A stretch of DNA of 64,000 bases from Nitratireductor kimnyeongensis. GTDB taxonomy: Bacteria > Pseudomonadota > Alphaproteobacteria > Rhizobiales > Rhizobiaceae. This document shows, piece after piece, positions 18,768 through 27,234 of this stretch. The stretch is taken from NCBI RefSeq assembly GCF_019891395.1, contig NZ_CP078143.1, positions 2,803,001 to 2,867,000 of the forward strand, in the 5' to 3' direction. Under the pieces are notes generated by a model. That model worked only from the letters and a program-made list of their open reading frames with translations, had not been told where the DNA came from and searched no databases. The translations under genes and the position numbers were made by a program. Numbering within the stretch: the first letter of the stretch is position 1; the number at the start of each line of letters is the position of its first letter.

Positions 18768-19196
18768 ATGATTATGATTGACGTTGAAATCCGGATCGAA
18801 AAAGCGAAGGCCGATGGTAAGCGGTTTCTCCTTGTCTGCGCCGATACGATGGATCGGATCAAAGGCGATAAGGATTTGGGCTACTATTATCCGGACCTCG
18901 AAACGCCGGAAGACGTGGTCAGATACATCAGCAGGTTTCAGCTCGGCAAATGGACAGCCGGCGATCTCAGAGATCATTGCGAGGCGGTAATTGAATTGGG
19001 CGGAACAGCGGAGCCGGTGTTTCATGATCCGGTTGCGTGGCTGGCTCAGCACGGCTGGAGCTACCCCGGCTCAATCCTATCGATATCTCTCTGTCGCAAG
19101 ATGTTCGAGGTATATGGAATCCGCGAATCCAGCCGCCCTTGGCTTGATGGTATCGCAGTTGGTATGGACTTGGAGAGCATGCGGAAAGCCCAATAA
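18768..19196 (+). CDS. Small cytosolic protein of unknown function
   Basis: This is a 142-residue soluble protein without signal peptide or membrane segment. An alternative ATG lies two codons later. It contains YYYPDLETPEDVVRYISRF and an Asp/Glu-rich composition, and I recognise no family. Its frame is open with ordinary codon use, and it ends 107 bases before the convergent phnE. The terminator upstream suggests its own promoter within 18725-18767, or read-through. I keep it as a gene because the protein is compositionally normal and no better frame overlaps it. Confidence 0.55.
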   Translation: MIMIDVEIRIEKAKADGKRFLLVCADTMDRIKGDKDLGYYYPDLETPEDVVRYISRFQLGKWTAGDLRDHCEAVIELGGTAEPVFHDPVAWLAQHGWSYPGSILSISLCRKMFEVYGIRESSRPWLDGIAVGMDLESMRKAQ

Positions 19197-19248
19197 TTGC
19201 AAAGCGAACTCAAGCCTATTGACGATCGAGTGGGAGTAATGGGCGGCC

Positions 19249-19275
19249 GCCGAGGATCTCACCGCGATCCTCGGC
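19249..19275. terminator. Hairpin between convergent 18768-19196 and phnE
   Basis: GCCGAGGAT/ATCCTCGGC forms a perfect 9-bp stem with a 9-base loop between two convergent genes. No clear T run follows on either strand, so terminator function is likely by position but not proven. Confidence 0.45.
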
Positions 19276-19303
19276 AGCAGCAGAGGCTCATCGCCATTTG
19301 ATC

Positions 19304-20104
19304 TTACTGGATGCGGGCGCGCAGACGGTCGGTGATGAATTCCATTGCGAGCACAATCGCGAAGATCACCAGAATGATCGTCGAGGCGTTGCGATACTGA
19401 AAAAGATCGAACGCGACCTTGAGTTCCTGGCCAATCCCGCCCGCCCCGACCAGCCCGAGAACGACGGAAGAGCGAACGGCCTTTTCGAGCGCAAAGAGCG
19501 CCGAATTGGTCAGCGAGGGCGCGATATCGGGCAACACGGCGCCAAGAAGAATGGCACTGCGTCCCGCCCCGATCGCCGCCAGCGCCTCCTGAGGCTCCTT
19601 CTCCGCATCCTCCATGGCCTCCGCAAAGAACCTGCCGCAGAACCCGATCGTGTCAACGACGATTGTCATCGTTCCGGCGACGGCGCCAAGCCCGACCGTT
19701 GCAACGAACAAAAGCGCCCAGACGAGATCGGGCACGGTGCGCAGCAGCGAGGTCAGCATTTTGAAGACGTAGTGGCCCCGTCCGAGCGGAGAAACGCCGC
19801 GGGCTGCAAGCCAGCCGACAGGCAGGCTGATGGCAATACCGATTGCCGCACCAACGAGAGCGATCTGAAATGTCTCCAGAATGCGCACGGCAATCCGCCA
19901 GAGGAAATCCGGTTCCAGGTTTGGCGGCATCATGCGGCCCACAAGATTGACCATACCCGGCGCGCCGGCGGCGAGCTGTCCGGGCGAGGGCGCAACCTGC
20001 CCCATGGAACCAAGAATTACCGCTGCGAGTGTGACGAGAATTACAAAATGGAGGGCCGTGATCCCTGAGAGACGGCTTGGAACCACATGTCTGCTTTCAG
20101 CCAT
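19304..20104 (-). CDS. phnE: Phosphonate ABC transporter permease PhnE
   Basis: This 266-residue inner-membrane permease has about five to six hydrophobic helices. The binding-protein-dependent permease region lies in the middle (LAAIGAGRSAILLGAVLPDIAPS, EAA-loop type). It overlaps the phnC stop by eight bases and is the last gene of the phnD-phnC-phnE operon. It is assigned by family resemblance and by the adjacent PhnC and PhnD partners. The substrate class (phosphonates or phosphite) comes from the family; actual specificity would be set by PhnD. Confidence 0.88.
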   Translation of the reverse strand: MAESRHVVPSRLSGITALHFVILVTLAAVILGSMGQVAPSPGQLAAGAPGMVNLVGRMMPPNLEPDFLWRIAVRILETFQIALVGAAIGIAISLPVGWLAARGVSPLGRGHYVFKMLTSLLRTVPDLVWALLFVATVGLGAVAGTMTIVVDTIGFCGRFFAEAMEDAEKEPQEALAAIGAGRSAILLGAVLPDIAPSLTNSALFALEKAVRSSVVLGLVGAGGIGQELKVAFDLFQYRNASTIILVIFAIVLAMEFITDRLRARIQ

Positions 20105-20957
20105 CGAATGTGTCTTTCAGATCGCTTGGCGAAACCGTGTCGCTGGTCTTGTCGAAGAGAATGCGTCCATTCCGCAGAGCCACCACCCGGCTCGCATAGG
20201 TGAGCGCATGCTCCATGTCGTGTGAGGTGAAAAGCAGCGTGATACCGTGATCTGTGCAAAGCCGGGTGAACAGCTCCATCACGTTTTGTCCGGACAATGG
20301 ATCAAGGCTTGCAGCCGGCTCGTCGGCAATCAGAAGGCGTGGACGGCGCACCAGAGCACGTGCAATGGCGACACGCTGCTGTTGCCCGCCAGAGAGCGTG
20401 TCGGCGCGGCTTAGTGCACGGTCGGAAAGACGAACCTCCTCCAGCGCCTCCATGGCGCGCTTGCGCCAGGCGGCGGGAGCCAGTCCATGCGCATGGGCAC
20501 GCCAGCTTCCGGCGTCGCCAAAAAAGCCATGGACCACATTCGACAGAACTGTTCTTCGACGGACAAGGCAGTGTTTTTGGAAAACAAACCCGGTTTGAAG
20601 TCGGACCTGGCGCCGCGCTGCCGGGTTTCGTCCGGCCGTCAGAGTGTGACCCATTGTTGCAAGGGAGCCATCTGAAATGTCGTGGAGCCCGATCAGACAC
20701 CGCAGAAGGGTGGATTTGCCGCAGCCATTTGCGCCAATCAGCGCCACGCGTTCGCCCGAGGTGATCTTAAGGTCCACGCCCTTGAGAACCTCGAGGCGGT
20801 TGTCGTAGGACTTGCGCAGTCTCTGGGCATCGACGACCACCGAGCTCCCATCGCACTGAGACGAAGCCTCTGGCATTGGGGGGCGCACCCGTGCAGCACC
20901 CGGTTGGGGCTCCTGCACGGGGCGCTCGAGGAGGGCTTCACTCGCCGACGAAGGCAT
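20097..20957 (-). CDS. phnC: Phosphonate ABC transporter ATPase PhnC
   Basis: This ABC ATPase has Walker A GANGCGKST at about residues 75-83, signature LSGGQQQRVAIARAL and Walker B LLIADEPAASLDP. The start is uncertain. The frame is open to 21038. An ATG at 20957 overlaps the phnD stop by 20 bases, and another ATG at 20876 would trim a Pro/Ala-rich tail; neither has a strong ribosome site. With the 20957 start the protein is about 286 residues, with a disordered N-terminal extension longer than in most PhnC proteins. It energises PhnE for uptake of the PhnD-bound ligand. Confidence 0.88.
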   Translation of the reverse strand: MPSSASEALLERPVQEPQPGAARVRPPMPEASSQCDGSSVVVDAQRLRKSYDNRLEVLKGVDLKITSGERVALIGANGCGKSTLLRCLIGLHDISDGSLATMGHTLTAGRNPAARRQVRLQTGFVFQKHCLVRRRTVLSNVVHGFFGDAGSWRAHAHGLAPAAWRKRAMEALEEVRLSDRALSRADTLSGGQQQRVAIARALVRRPRLLIADEPAASLDPLSGQNVMELFTRLCTDHGITLLFTSHDMEHALTYASRVVALRNGRILFDKTSDTVSPSDLKDTFDG

Positions 20958-21789
20958 TGCTGTCGACGCCGATCGTGGCATACATGGATCGGACGTAGTC
21001 GTAGTCGCTGTCGCTGACCTCGTTAAGGAAGAAGCCACCCTTGTATTTCTGATTGTCGTCGCCTTTGAGGACGGCCGCCATCAGCTTGTCGGACTGCTCC
21101 ACAAACGCCTTCTTGATTGCGGCGATCGCTTCAGGGTCGGCATCCTTGCGCGCCACCAGAACATCATTGGGAAGGTCGCGTCCACGCGCCACGACCGTGA
21201 AGGACTTGTCGGGAAAGGCTTCGCGGATGGAGGAAAGATGTCCCTCGTTCATCCCGATGGCTTGAACATCGCCGCGTATCATGGCTTCGGCCGCCACGTT
21301 GCGGGAGATGATCTGGGGCTTATAGTCCGAACCATAAGCCAGGCCGAAATCCGCCAGGACCTGTGCCGGCCCGAGGTGCTGGGATGTGGACCCGACGGAC
21401 CCGAATGTGACCGTCTTGCCCTTGAGGTCCTCAACGGTCTTGATGGGGCCAGAAGACATGACAACGATCTGGGCATAGTAATTCGGGCGCTGCCATGCCG
21501 TGACGATCTCGGCATCCGTCAGCCCGTCAATGACGACATATTCGGCCGGCCCGGTCAGCACCAGATCCACCTGACCCTGCTTCAAGGCCTCGACGGCAGC
21601 GGTTCGTGAACTGACCGGCAGCAATTTGATGTCTTGTCCGGAGGCAGCCTCGAGAGCCTCTTCGAAGGGCGCAAACTCCTGCTGGAGTGCTTCCAGACCC
21701 TCGATGTCGGTTACCGCGAATTTGAGGGGTTCTGCCTGAACGGCCCCGGCGAACACCAGGGCGACGGCGGTGGCAAGTGAGCGGATCAT
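20938..21789 (-). CDS. phnD: Phosphonate-binding periplasmic protein PhnD
   Basis: This 283-residue binding protein starts at an ATG with GGAGAG nine bases upstream and a signal peptide of about 19 residues (GAVQA cut). The mature part begins EPLKFAVTDIEG and contains VDLVLTGPAEYVVI and the GKTVTFGSVGSTSQHLGP segment, a PhnD/SsuA-type ligand loop. It is the first gene of phnDCE and is divergent from phnM. A near-perfect CTGTATACACAG palindrome lies 18 bases upstream of its start, suited to repression by the PhnF-like regulator encoded in the divergent unit. Confidence 0.88.
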   Translation of the reverse strand: MIRSLATAVALVFAGAVQAEPLKFAVTDIEGLEALQQEFAPFEEALEAASGQDIKLLPVSSRTAAVEALKQGQVDLVLTGPAEYVVIDGLTDAEIVTAWQRPNYYAQIVVMSSGPIKTVEDLKGKTVTFGSVGSTSQHLGPAQVLADFGLAYGSDYKPQIISRNVAAEAMIRGDVQAIGMNEGHLSSIREAFPDKSFTVVARGRDLPNDVLVARKDADPEAIAAIKKAFVEQSDKLMAAVLKGDDNQKYKGGFFLNEVSDSDYDYVRSMYATIGVDSNAFVGE

Positions 21790-21806
21790 CTTCTCTCCAA
21801 AGATTG

Positions 21807-21818
21807 CTGTATACACAG
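21807..21818. promoter_or_regulatory. Candidate PhnF/GntR operator between phnD and phnM
   Basis: CTGTATACACAG is a near-perfect palindrome around TGTATACA and fits the GT-N-TA-N-AC core known for HutC-type GntR regulators. It sits between the divergent phnD and phnM starts, 18 bases from the phnD ATG. Binding by the PhnF-like protein encoded at 23004 is inferred. Confidence 0.55.
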
Positions 21819-21886
21819 GGATGTCACACACCGCGTTCATAGAGGATCCCCATAACACTTTCGTGACGAACAGAGCGGTATCCAAC

Positions 21887-23011
21887 ATGACAGACGAATG
21901 GACGATCTCCGGTGGCGAGGTCCTGACCGAGGACGGGTTTGCACAGGAGCGCCTGATTTTGGGGGGCGGCCTCATCCAAGCGGAAGGAGGAGCGCATACA
22001 CGATCCTACGATGCATCCGGAACCTGGGTGCTGCCGGGGATCATCGATGTCCATGGCGATGCATTCGAGAGGATCATCGAGCCGCGACCGGGGGTCCGGT
22101 TTCCGTCTGCCGTTGCCTTTGCAGAGGTCGGGGCACAGCTTCTGGCCAATGGAATAACAACCGCATTTCACGGCCTCACCGTCTCATGGGAGCCGGGCCT
22201 GCGTGGCATCGACTGCGCGCGCGAACTTGTATCCGCACACCGCACCCATGCGCCGAACCTTGATGCTGATACGCGCCTGAACATTCGTTGGGAAACATTC
22301 GCTGTCGATCACGTGGACGAGATCCTGACCTGGCTGCAGAGCGGTGGAGGAGATATCCTTTCGATCAATGATCATACGACCGCCAACCGTGTGTTGGAGA
22401 CGGGGGCTCCAAAGCTCGAGCGGATGGCCACGCGGATGGGCGTTCCTTCCCGGCGGGTCAAACAGCTCATTGACGATGTATGGGCGCGGCGCGGCGAGGT
22501 GCCGGGCGCGATCGACCGGATCTGCAAAAATGCGCGCAACCTGCATGTTGCGATCTTTGCACATGACGAGGAAACCCCTGAAGACAGGGTCGAGGCGCGC
22601 GCGCATGGCGTGACCGTCTCCGAATTCCCGGTGACCGCGCAGGCCGCCCAGGCGGCTCGCTCAGATGGCGAGCATGTGGTGATGGGGGCGCCCAATGTCT
22701 TGCGGGGGGGCAGCCACAACGGCGCGCTTTGCGCGAGCGGAGCAGTGCGCGCGGGCCACTGCTCGATTCTGGCTTCCGATTATTATTATCCGGCCCAGCG
22801 TCACGCGGCGTTCCGACTGGCCGATGATGGCATTCTTCCTCTTGAAGATGCCTGGAAAACCGTGTCGACCCATCCGGCCGAAGCGGTGGGGCTGACCGAC
22901 CGGGGTCGGATATCCCAGGGCCTGCGGGCCGATCTGCTTGTCATCGATCAAAAGACGCGCGACATTCGCGCCGTGTTTGTCGCAGGCAGAAAGGTTTTCG
23001 AGCGTGGCTGA
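21887..23011 (+). CDS. phnM: PhnM-type ribose methylphosphonate triphosphate diphosphatase
   Basis: This 374-residue amidohydrolase-fold protein of the PhnM family hydrolyses alpha-D-ribose 1-methylphosphonate 5-triphosphate in the C-P lyase pathway. The metal-binding DVHGDAFER, the PRPGVRFPS segment, the ANGITTAFH strand and a C-terminal LVSTHPAEAVGLTDRG block are typical. The frame opens upstream; the ATG at 21887 gives the normal N terminus, although its ribosome site is weak, and 21821 is an alternative. It overlaps the next regulator gene by eight bases. None of phnGHIJKL is in the window, so its partner enzymes must be elsewhere if the pathway is complete. Confidence 0.83.
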   Translation: MTDEWTISGGEVLTEDGFAQERLILGGGLIQAEGGAHTRSYDASGTWVLPGIIDVHGDAFERIIEPRPGVRFPSAVAFAEVGAQLLANGITTAFHGLTVSWEPGLRGIDCARELVSAHRTHAPNLDADTRLNIRWETFAVDHVDEILTWLQSGGGDILSINDHTTANRVLETGAPKLERMATRMGVPSRRVKQLIDDVWARRGEVPGAIDRICKNARNLHVAIFAHDEETPEDRVEARAHGVTVSEFPVTAQAAQAARSDGEHVVMGAPNVLRGGSHNGALCASGAVRAGHCSILASDYYYPAQRHAAFRLADDGILPLEDAWKTVSTHPAEAVGLTDRGRISQGLRADLLVIDQKTRDIRAVFVAGRKVFERG

Positions 23012-23798
23012 TTTGTTGGCCGGTGATCTGATCAAGGCAGAAAACCCCGCGCTCGCAGCGCTCGCAGCCAAGGCTTATGCGCCAAGGTCGGTTCGTCCGA
23101 TCTGGCTGCAGATCTATGATCGGCTTGCAGATGCCATTCGGCAGGATGTGGTGCCCCCCGGCTCGCGTTTGCCCGGAGAGGTGTATCTTGCCGATCTTTT
23201 CGGTGTGAACAGGATCACCATGCGGCGCGCGCTGGCACTGCACCAGAACGAGGGGCTACTGCAGGCGCGTAAGGGTGTTGGTATTTTTGTGCGCCCGCGC
23301 CCGCGCCGCTTTTTGATCCGCAACGACATGCAGTTTGCCGAATCGCTGCTCGTCGATGGCGGAAGCATATCCTCAAAAAACCTCTGGCTGGGGCGAGGCA
23401 AGGCAAGTCCAGAGGCCGCACAACTCTTCGGGATTGCGCCTGATGAGCAGGTGATATTGCTCCATCGCCTGCGGCAGTTGGATGGTGCGCCGATCTATGT
23501 TTCGCGCAAGGAATTTCCAATCCTCCGCTTTCCTGACTTTGAAAACCGCTATCATGAAAGCGGTTCGGTTCGTGCGGTTTTCCGCAGCGCGGGGATCGAA
23601 AGCTATCGCCGCTCCGAGACCCGTGTCATGGGTGGATTTGCCAGCAAGGAAGAGGCGGAGATTCTTGAAATCTCACCTCAGACTCCGGTGCAATATGTCA
23701 CCTCGATCAATCGCGATGTCTCAGGACAGGTGATCGAGTTCAATCGCGGGTGTTGGCCCATGGCGAGCGTGGAGCTGGTGTTTGCGGCTGCCGATTGA
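23004..23798 (+). CDS. phnF: PhnF-like GntR/HutC family regulator
   Basis: This regulator of about 264 residues has an N-terminal GntR winged helix (RPIWLQIYDRLADAIR ... NRITMRRALALHQNEG) and a C-terminal UTRA ligand domain. I use the GTG at 23004, which overlaps the phnM stop by eight bases; the frame is open to 22938. Coupling to phnM and the palindrome in the phnD/phnM gap point to local control of phosphonate genes. The ligand could be a phosphonate or a pathway intermediate. The name follows context; HutC-family members elsewhere bind other effectors. Confidence 0.75.
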   Translation: MADLLAGDLIKAENPALAALAAKAYAPRSVRPIWLQIYDRLADAIRQDVVPPGSRLPGEVYLADLFGVNRITMRRALALHQNEGLLQARKGVGIFVRPRPRRFLIRNDMQFAESLLVDGGSISSKNLWLGRGKASPEAAQLFGIAPDEQVILLHRLRQLDGAPIYVSRKEFPILRFPDFENRYHESGSVRAVFRSAGIESYRRSETRVMGGFASKEEAEILEISPQTPVQYVTSINRDVSGQVIEFNRGCWPMASVELVFAAAD

Positions 23799-24011
23799 TC
23801 GCGACCGTGTGAAGCACACAGCGGTGCGCAGACCGATTGCTCACCAGCTTGCCAGGTGGGCTGGATGCGGCACGAAAGCCGTATGTTTTCGCGGCTTCCG
23901 CAATGGGTTGCGGCCTTGTTGCTTGCGTAAAGAGCGCCGGCGGGCACGTGTCTTGAGACTGACCATCGAGGTGTATTGGTCGGGGCAACCAGGATGCCGA
24001 AAACCTTAAAA

Positions 24012-24030
24012 AATCTCATTTTCCGAGAAA
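24012..24030. promoter_or_regulatory. IclR-type palindrome, distal copy before the 24195 gene
   Basis: AATCTCATTTTCCGAGAAA matches the shared palindrome in the left half and in the GAGA core of the right half. Its centre lies 97 bases upstream of the second copy, so the pair could support looping or a second regulator dimer. It is the weakest of the six copies. Confidence 0.5.
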
Positions 24031-24108
24031 AAGGGTTTAACTTACTATCCCGGTTTGTCTGGAAATTCATTGATTTGATCCGCTAATCCAAGGCATGAAG
24101 TGAAAAAT

Positions 24109-24127
24109 TATCTCATAAAGCGGGATT
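24109..24127. promoter_or_regulatory. IclR-type palindrome, proximal copy before the 24195 gene
   Basis: TATCTCATAAAGCGGGATT ends five bases before a TTGACT -35 box. It matches both half-sites (TCTCAT and GGGATT) of the consensus found in front of five units between 24000 and 38700. Confidence 0.7.
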
Positions 24128-24132
24128 ATTTT

Positions 24133-24161
24133 TTGACTTGGCGTGCGCTTCTTTGTATTGC
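24133..24161 (+). promoter_or_regulatory. Candidate promoter for the 24195 operon
   Basis: TTGACT at 24133-24138 and TATTGC at 24156-24161 are separated by 17 bases. The -35 is near-consensus and the -10 weak, as expected of an activated promoter. The proximal palindrome abuts it. Confidence 0.5.
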
Positions 24162-24194
24162 GTTTGATCGTGGCTAAACCAAGCGGAGGATGGG

Positions 24195-25946
24195 ATGTCG
24201 GCTGAAGGTGCATACAAGGGGTACAAGTCAGATGTGATCGTCGACTTGATCAAGCGATACGATTTTCCGTTCATCACCATGAATCCGGGAGCGAGCTTCA
24301 GGGGCTTGCACGATTCTTTGATCAACTATGGAAACAATGAGCCTCCGATGATGCTTTGCCAGCATGAGGAGACTGCTGTTCAGATCGCGCATGGTTATGC
24401 CAAGGCAACGAACGAGCCGATGGCGGTTATCCTTCACAATCTCGTTGGTCTGCTGCATTCCAATATGGCGATCTACTACGCGTTCATCGACAGGGTACCG
24501 ATCTTCATCATGGGCGCGACCGGTCCGATGCACGAAGGTGAACGCCGCCCTATGATCGACTGGACACACACTGCCCTTGTTCAGGGCGATGCCGTTCGTC
24601 TGTATACCAAGTGGGACTATCAACCCACCGCGATCGAGGGGGTGCCGGAATCCTTTGCACGCGCCTATTCGATCATGACGACCCAGCCCCAGGGGCCGAT
24701 CTACATGTGCTATGACGCGGCCATGCAGGAAGAAGAGCTGACGGGCCCTGTTCCTCTTCCGCCGCCGGACGCTGCCCGGACGCCGACGCCGATGATGCCT
24801 GACCCGCGCGCGCTTGAAGCCATCGCCGACAAGCTGGTGGCTGCCGAGCATCCCGTTCTGATTGCCCAGTATGTCGGGCGTCAGAAGGGCGGCTTTGAAA
24901 ACATGATCGAACTCGCTGAAACTGTGGGCGCGCCGGTCTGGGACGCGAAAAGCGCCTTGAACTTCCCCAATCGTCATCCGCTGAATGCCAGTTACGACAA
25001 ATCCGTGTTCCGGAATGCAGATCTCATCGTCGGGCTCGATATGCGCGACTGGGAGAAGGAGACCTGCGAATATGTGATGACGGAACGCGTGGTGCGTCCG
25101 CTCGCTCCCGACAATTGCGAGTGGGTTGAAATTGGCATTGCCGAGGTGGGCATATCGAAGTGGTCGTTCGACTACGGGCGGATGCAGCATTGCTCAATTC
25201 GTGCTTTGGGCGACACGATCTTGGGGATACCTGAATTGACGCGTCTATGTGCGGAGCGCATTGCGCGTGACCCGGACGCGCAGGCGCGCATTGCCGCGCG
25301 CAAGGAGGCGCAGGGGAAGCGTCAGCTTCAGCTTTGGAGCGAATGGCAGGACAAGGCCAGGGAAAACTGGGATGCCTCTCCTGTCAGCCTTGGTCGCCTG
25401 TCGTTGGAAATCTGGGATGCGATCAAGGATGAAGACTGGGTACTTTCCGGCCACACCCTGAAAGAGTGGGCGCGAAAGACCTGGACCTTCGACAAGCCGC
25501 ATCAGCACCCCGGAACAGATCTGGGCACGGCAACGCAGATCGGCATTTCCCTTGGTGTGGCGTTGGCTCACAAGGGAACAGGGCGGATCGTCGTCGACAT
25601 TCAACCCGATGGCGACCTAATGTTCGATGCGGGGGCCCTGTGGGTTGCCGCAAAATACGAGATCCCCATTCTGATCGTGATGTTCAACAATCGCGCATAC
25701 TACAATGATTGGGACCATCAGATTGCCGTGGCCCGTGACCGCAATACCGACGAAACCAGGGCCCATATCGGCATGGACCTGTTCGGGCCAGATCCGGATT
25801 TTGGTGCGTTGGCGCGCTCCATGGGAATGTATGGTGAGGGACCAATCGACGATCCTGATGAAGTCGCTCCGGCAATTCGTCGTGCGCTTGCCGAGGTAAA
25901 GGCCGGCAGGCCCGCACTTGTCGATATCATCACGCAGCATCGCTAG
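24195..25946 (+). CDS. ThDP-dependent decarboxylase/acetolactate-synthase-like enzyme A
   Basis: This 583-residue three-domain thiamine-diphosphate enzyme of the acetolactate synthase/benzoylformate decarboxylase superfamily has its catalytic Glu58 in QHEETAVQIAHGYA. The cofactor-binding motif near residues 471-499 reads PDG-D ... FNN instead of GDG ... NN. It shares the NPGASFRGLHDSL stretch and overall layout with enzyme B at 32982, so the two are paralogues. Likely chemistry is decarboxylation or carboligation of a 2-oxo acid; the substrate is unknown. It starts an operon with a dehydrogenase 12 bases downstream, behind two palindromes. GGAGGATGGG precedes the ATG. Confidence 0.78.
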   Translation: MSAEGAYKGYKSDVIVDLIKRYDFPFITMNPGASFRGLHDSLINYGNNEPPMMLCQHEETAVQIAHGYAKATNEPMAVILHNLVGLLHSNMAIYYAFIDRVPIFIMGATGPMHEGERRPMIDWTHTALVQGDAVRLYTKWDYQPTAIEGVPESFARAYSIMTTQPQGPIYMCYDAAMQEEELTGPVPLPPPDAARTPTPMMPDPRALEAIADKLVAAEHPVLIAQYVGRQKGGFENMIELAETVGAPVWDAKSALNFPNRHPLNASYDKSVFRNADLIVGLDMRDWEKETCEYVMTERVVRPLAPDNCEWVEIGIAEVGISKWSFDYGRMQHCSIRALGDTILGIPELTRLCAERIARDPDAQARIAARKEAQGKRQLQLWSEWQDKARENWDASPVSLGRLSLEIWDAIKDEDWVLSGHTLKEWARKTWTFDKPHQHPGTDLGTATQIGISLGVALAHKGTGRIVVDIQPDGDLMFDAGALWVAAKYEIPILIVMFNNRAYYNDWDHQIAVARDRNTDETRAHIGMDLFGPDPDFGALARSMGMYGEGPIDDPDEVAPAIRRALAEVKAGRPALVDIITQHR

Positions 25947-25958
25947 GGCTGGACGACA

Positions 25959-26810
25959 ATGAAACAAGCGATCCCTGGGAAGCAGGCAACCATTGGCATT
26001 GTCGGGTTGGGGAAGATGGGGCGTCCCGTCGGCAGGCATCTCCTTGCGGCGGGATATTCGGTCGTCGGATGCGATCCGGTCGAGGCAGCACGCTCCGAGG
26101 CCGGCAAAGTCGGGATCACCGTACTCGATGGGCCAGCAGCGGTGGGGCGGGCCGCCGATCTCGTCCTCATTGTTGTGGGGTTCGACAGCGAGGTCGAGAC
26201 TGTCCTGTTTTCTGATGACGGTATTCTGGCGGGCGCACAGGGTGAGGTCGATATAGCGATCGGATCGACCATATCACCCAGCTACGCGTGGGAACTGGAA
26301 CAGCGACTTGCGGCGAGCGGCGTCGGATTGATTGATCTGCCTTCAGCGCGCGGCGAAGCGGCGTTGGAGACCGGGGACGTTCTGCTTTTCGGGGGCGGCG
26401 ATACGGCTTTGTTCGAAAAGTGGCGCCCTGCGTTCGAGACCTTTGCCAGCGACATCTTCCATCTTGGCGGGTTTGGTGCCGGGCAGGTAGCTAAAATGGC
26501 CAACAACATGATCCTTTGGGCCTGCATGTCGGCCAATGACGAAGCGCTCCGTCTGGTAGAAAAAATGGGTGTGGATCCACAGAGAGTGCGTGAAGCGCTC
26601 TGTCTGTCGAGTGCTCAGAACTGGTCGCTCACGACGCGAGCCGAAGAAAAACCGATGCCGTGGTCGGAAAAGGACATGCGCATTGCCCTCGATGAGGCCG
26701 ATCATGCTCGTATAAGCCTGCCTCTTGCAGGGACGGTCTCGGAAGTCATCAAGGGGTACAAGATCCGCAACGGCATCCCCATGCCCTCGACGCGGAAGGG
26801 CCGGACGTGA
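25959..26810 (+). CDS. Beta-hydroxyacid dehydrogenase (3-hydroxyisobutyrate dehydrogenase family)
   Basis: This 283-residue NAD(P)-dependent enzyme has the dinucleotide fold GLGKMG at residues 16-21. The catalytic Lys, at about 179, lies in GAGQVAKMANNMILW, the GxGxxxKxxNN signature of the family. The substrate loop SARGEAALETGD replaces the usual SGG form. It probably oxidises or reduces a 3-hydroxy acid or semialdehyde made or used by the ThDP enzyme 12 bases upstream. The two form a compact operon with the same predicted IclR control. The exact substrate cannot be read from the sequence. Confidence 0.82.
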   Translation: MKQAIPGKQATIGIVGLGKMGRPVGRHLLAAGYSVVGCDPVEAARSEAGKVGITVLDGPAAVGRAADLVLIVVGFDSEVETVLFSDDGILAGAQGEVDIAIGSTISPSYAWELEQRLAASGVGLIDLPSARGEAALETGDVLLFGGGDTALFEKWRPAFETFASDIFHLGGFGAGQVAKMANNMILWACMSANDEALRLVEKMGVDPQRVREALCLSSAQNWSLTTRAEEKPMPWSEKDMRIALDEADHARISLPLAGTVSEVIKGYKIRNGIPMPSTRKGRT

Positions 26811-27234
26811 GCTTGAGGCAGGCGAACATGACCAAAACCTGCCGCGATGCCCGTGTGTAACCCGGTACATTTTGACCCATGGCGTGCCTTGGCTGGTCGG
26901 TGGCCGGTCAAGCGCCGTGTGAGCAGGCCCTGTCGACATAAAGCTCGCCCATATCGCGCTTGCCACCGCGGATCGTGGTCGGCGCATGTCGACGCTAATA
27001 CAATTTTCCTGCAATATGAAAAAGACAGTTTTTCTAAGAGTTCCTTTCCGAATCCTGTCGGTGGATTTAAAATATAAATAATTTCAGATATTTATGATGA
27101 AATCAACGCGGAAATCTTGGAAATCCACGAGCGAGGGCGAAAGTTATTTTTGCAGGACTATCCCATATTATAGGATTAATATATATTGAAAATGCATTGG
27201 CCGTAGAGCCATTCAAGGAGGAGGAGAAATTCCG
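26811..27234. other. 424-base intergenic region, A+T-rich second half
   Basis: No coding frame is convincing. The second half (from about 27000) is strongly A+T-rich. It contains one copy of the 19-bp palindrome (27159-27177) and the ribosome site of the next gene. I see no hairpin terminator for the preceding operon. Confidence 0.65.
27159..27177. promoter_or_regulatory. IclR-type palindrome before the 27235 gene
   Basis: TATCCCATATTATAGGATT carries both half-sites of the shared palindrome. A TTGAAA box at 27186 follows after eight bases, but no good -10 is evident, so the promoter itself is not fixed. Confidence 0.65.

Larger units (their letters stand above)
23799..24194. other. 396-base intergenic region with two copies of the 19-bp palindrome
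   Basis: No gene is supported here. The first 200 bases show nothing I can name. The second half is A+T-rich and holds two copies of the 19-bp IclR-type palindrome (24012-24030 and 24109-24127) and a candidate promoter directly after the second copy. Confidence 0.7.

Noticed and set aside
19298..20068. A 256-codon plus-strand frame over phnE
   Set aside because: phnE is supported by family pattern and by overlap with phnC; the plus-strand frame encodes a highly charged, unlikely protein.
24195..25946. Naming the ThDP enzymes as benzoylformate decarboxylase (mdlC) or acetolactate synthase
   Set aside because: Both share only superfamily features; the cluster lacks mandelate dehydrogenase and racemase, and the cofactor motif of enzyme A is atypical.
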